Of a stretch of DNA of 5,590 nt, positions 5,094 through 5,590 are shown piece by piece. The notes under the pieces are model-generated. The model did no database searches. It saw only the letters and a program-made list of their open reading frames with translations, and was not told the DNA's origin. How positions within the stretch are numbered: position 1 is the stretch's first letter; every line of letters starts with the position of its first letter. Origin of the DNA: Lysobacterales bacterium (GTDB lineage: Bacteria; Pseudomonadota; Gammaproteobacteria; Xanthomonadales; SZUA-36); contig JARFQZ010000104.1 in assembly GCA_029287515.1 (NCBI GenBank), positions 1 through 5,590 on the forward strand. The letters are read 5' to 3'. A program made the translations under genes and the position numbers.

Positions 5094-5590
5094 TCAGCCA
5101 GCCGGTACGATGGAACTTTGAACTATGGAGTAAACGTCCGCGATCTGCTGCTGTTCAGCGCCGATAATCGCTGCTGAACCCCTTTCCAGTTCCACCAGCA
5201 CAGCTTCGACGTTGTCAAAATGAAGCGTCTCACGGTCTGTGACGGGTGTTTCGGGCATGTAGATGACTGTCACCGGGCCGTCCTGGGTATTCAGCACCAT
5301 GTGCACACCCTTGCCATCAGGTGTCGGGCAGTACTTGATCACTCCGACGATGTTGGCGAGCGCGGGTGCAGCCTCCATGTCGACCGCAGCCAGAATTCTC
5401 TGAACATCACCCGCTGTCGCATTGTTCGCCTGTTCCAGCATGCTGTAGCCGTCGTGCCGGTAATGATCCGCCACGTAAGCCTCGACGGAATCCCAGCCCC
5501 GGTTCATGTTCCAGGTGATTCCGGCTGCGCCGACCGCAAGCAGCAGGCTGGCGGCCAGAGCCATGCGCATCCAGCGAGAAGGGCCAGGCC
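5094..5590 (-). CDS. DUF3379-like membrane protein, possible anti-sigma-type regulator (5' end cut by window edge)
   Basis: The frame remains open past the ATG at 5570 to the window edge, reading PGPSRW before it, so the true start is outside and about 164 residues are visible. The part RWMRMALAASLLLAVGAAG forms a transmembrane helix placed mid-protein, as in DUF3379 proteins. These have a short cytoplasmic N-terminal region, one helix and an exported C-terminal domain. The C-terminal landmarks also fit: VIKYCPTPDGKGVHMVLN, DGPVTVIYMPETPV, and GSAAIIGAEQQQI. DUF3379 genes are, in my recollection, often next to ECF sigma factor genes, which suggests an anti-sigma-like role; any sigma gene would lie beyond 5590. 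The single cysteine visible (KYCP) would be in the exported part. It is the most upstream visible gene of the minus-strand group. Family assignment rests on recalled motifs and is less sure than for its neighbours. Confidence 0.7.
   Translation of the reverse strand, partial: PGPSRWMRMALAASLLLAVGAAGITWNMNRGWDSVEAYVADHYRHDGYSMLEQANNATAGDVQRILAAVDMEAAPALANIVGVIKYCPTPDGKGVHMVLNTQDGPVTVIYMPETPVTDRETLHFDNVEAVLVELERGSAAIIGAEQQQIADVYSIVQSSIVPAG

Overview
The window looks like ordinary chromosomal DNA of a moderately GC-rich gammaproteobacterium. The support is a BaeS/BaeR pair very close in wording to the E. coli proteins, a well-conserved DUF2333 protein, a DUF3379-like protein and an AmpD-type amidase. 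The genus cannot be named from this. No mobile element, CRISPR array, tRNA or rRNA gene was seen.

Layout. On the plus strand, the 3' part of a BaeS-like sensor kinase (cut by the left edge, ending at 745) is followed 7 bases later by a complete BaeR-like response regulator (753-1436). A 143-base convergent gap follows. All remaining genes are on the minus strand. An AmpD-type N-acetylmuramoyl-L-alanine amidase (2170 to 1580) has its own AT-rich upstream region, with an 18-bp perfect palindrome, a promoter-like pair of boxes and a hairpin between a Shine-Dalgarno-like sequence and the start codon. A non-coding stretch of about 200 bases separates it from a probable four-gene minus-strand operon. 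In transcription order this holds a DUF3379-like membrane protein (cut by the right edge), a DUF2333 membrane protein, a secreted metal-dependent amidohydrolase and a tiny lipoprotein with a Cys-flanked CHxGK...HLxHGDxxGxC motif.

How the genes may work together. Every product except the amidase and BaeR is predicted to sit in or beyond the inner membrane. The two-component pair senses envelope stress in its characterised relatives. The amidase would cut muropeptides. The operon combines an anti-sigma-like protein, an anchored protein, a periplasmic hydrolase and an outer-membrane lipoprotein. The common theme is the cell envelope, but that is inferred from location signals and neighbours. Nothing in the sequence ties the three transcription units to each other.

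The most interesting items are the small HGD-motif lipoprotein, which is easily missed because of its size, and the regulatory architecture upstream of the amidase. No clearly novel defence or mobile system is present.
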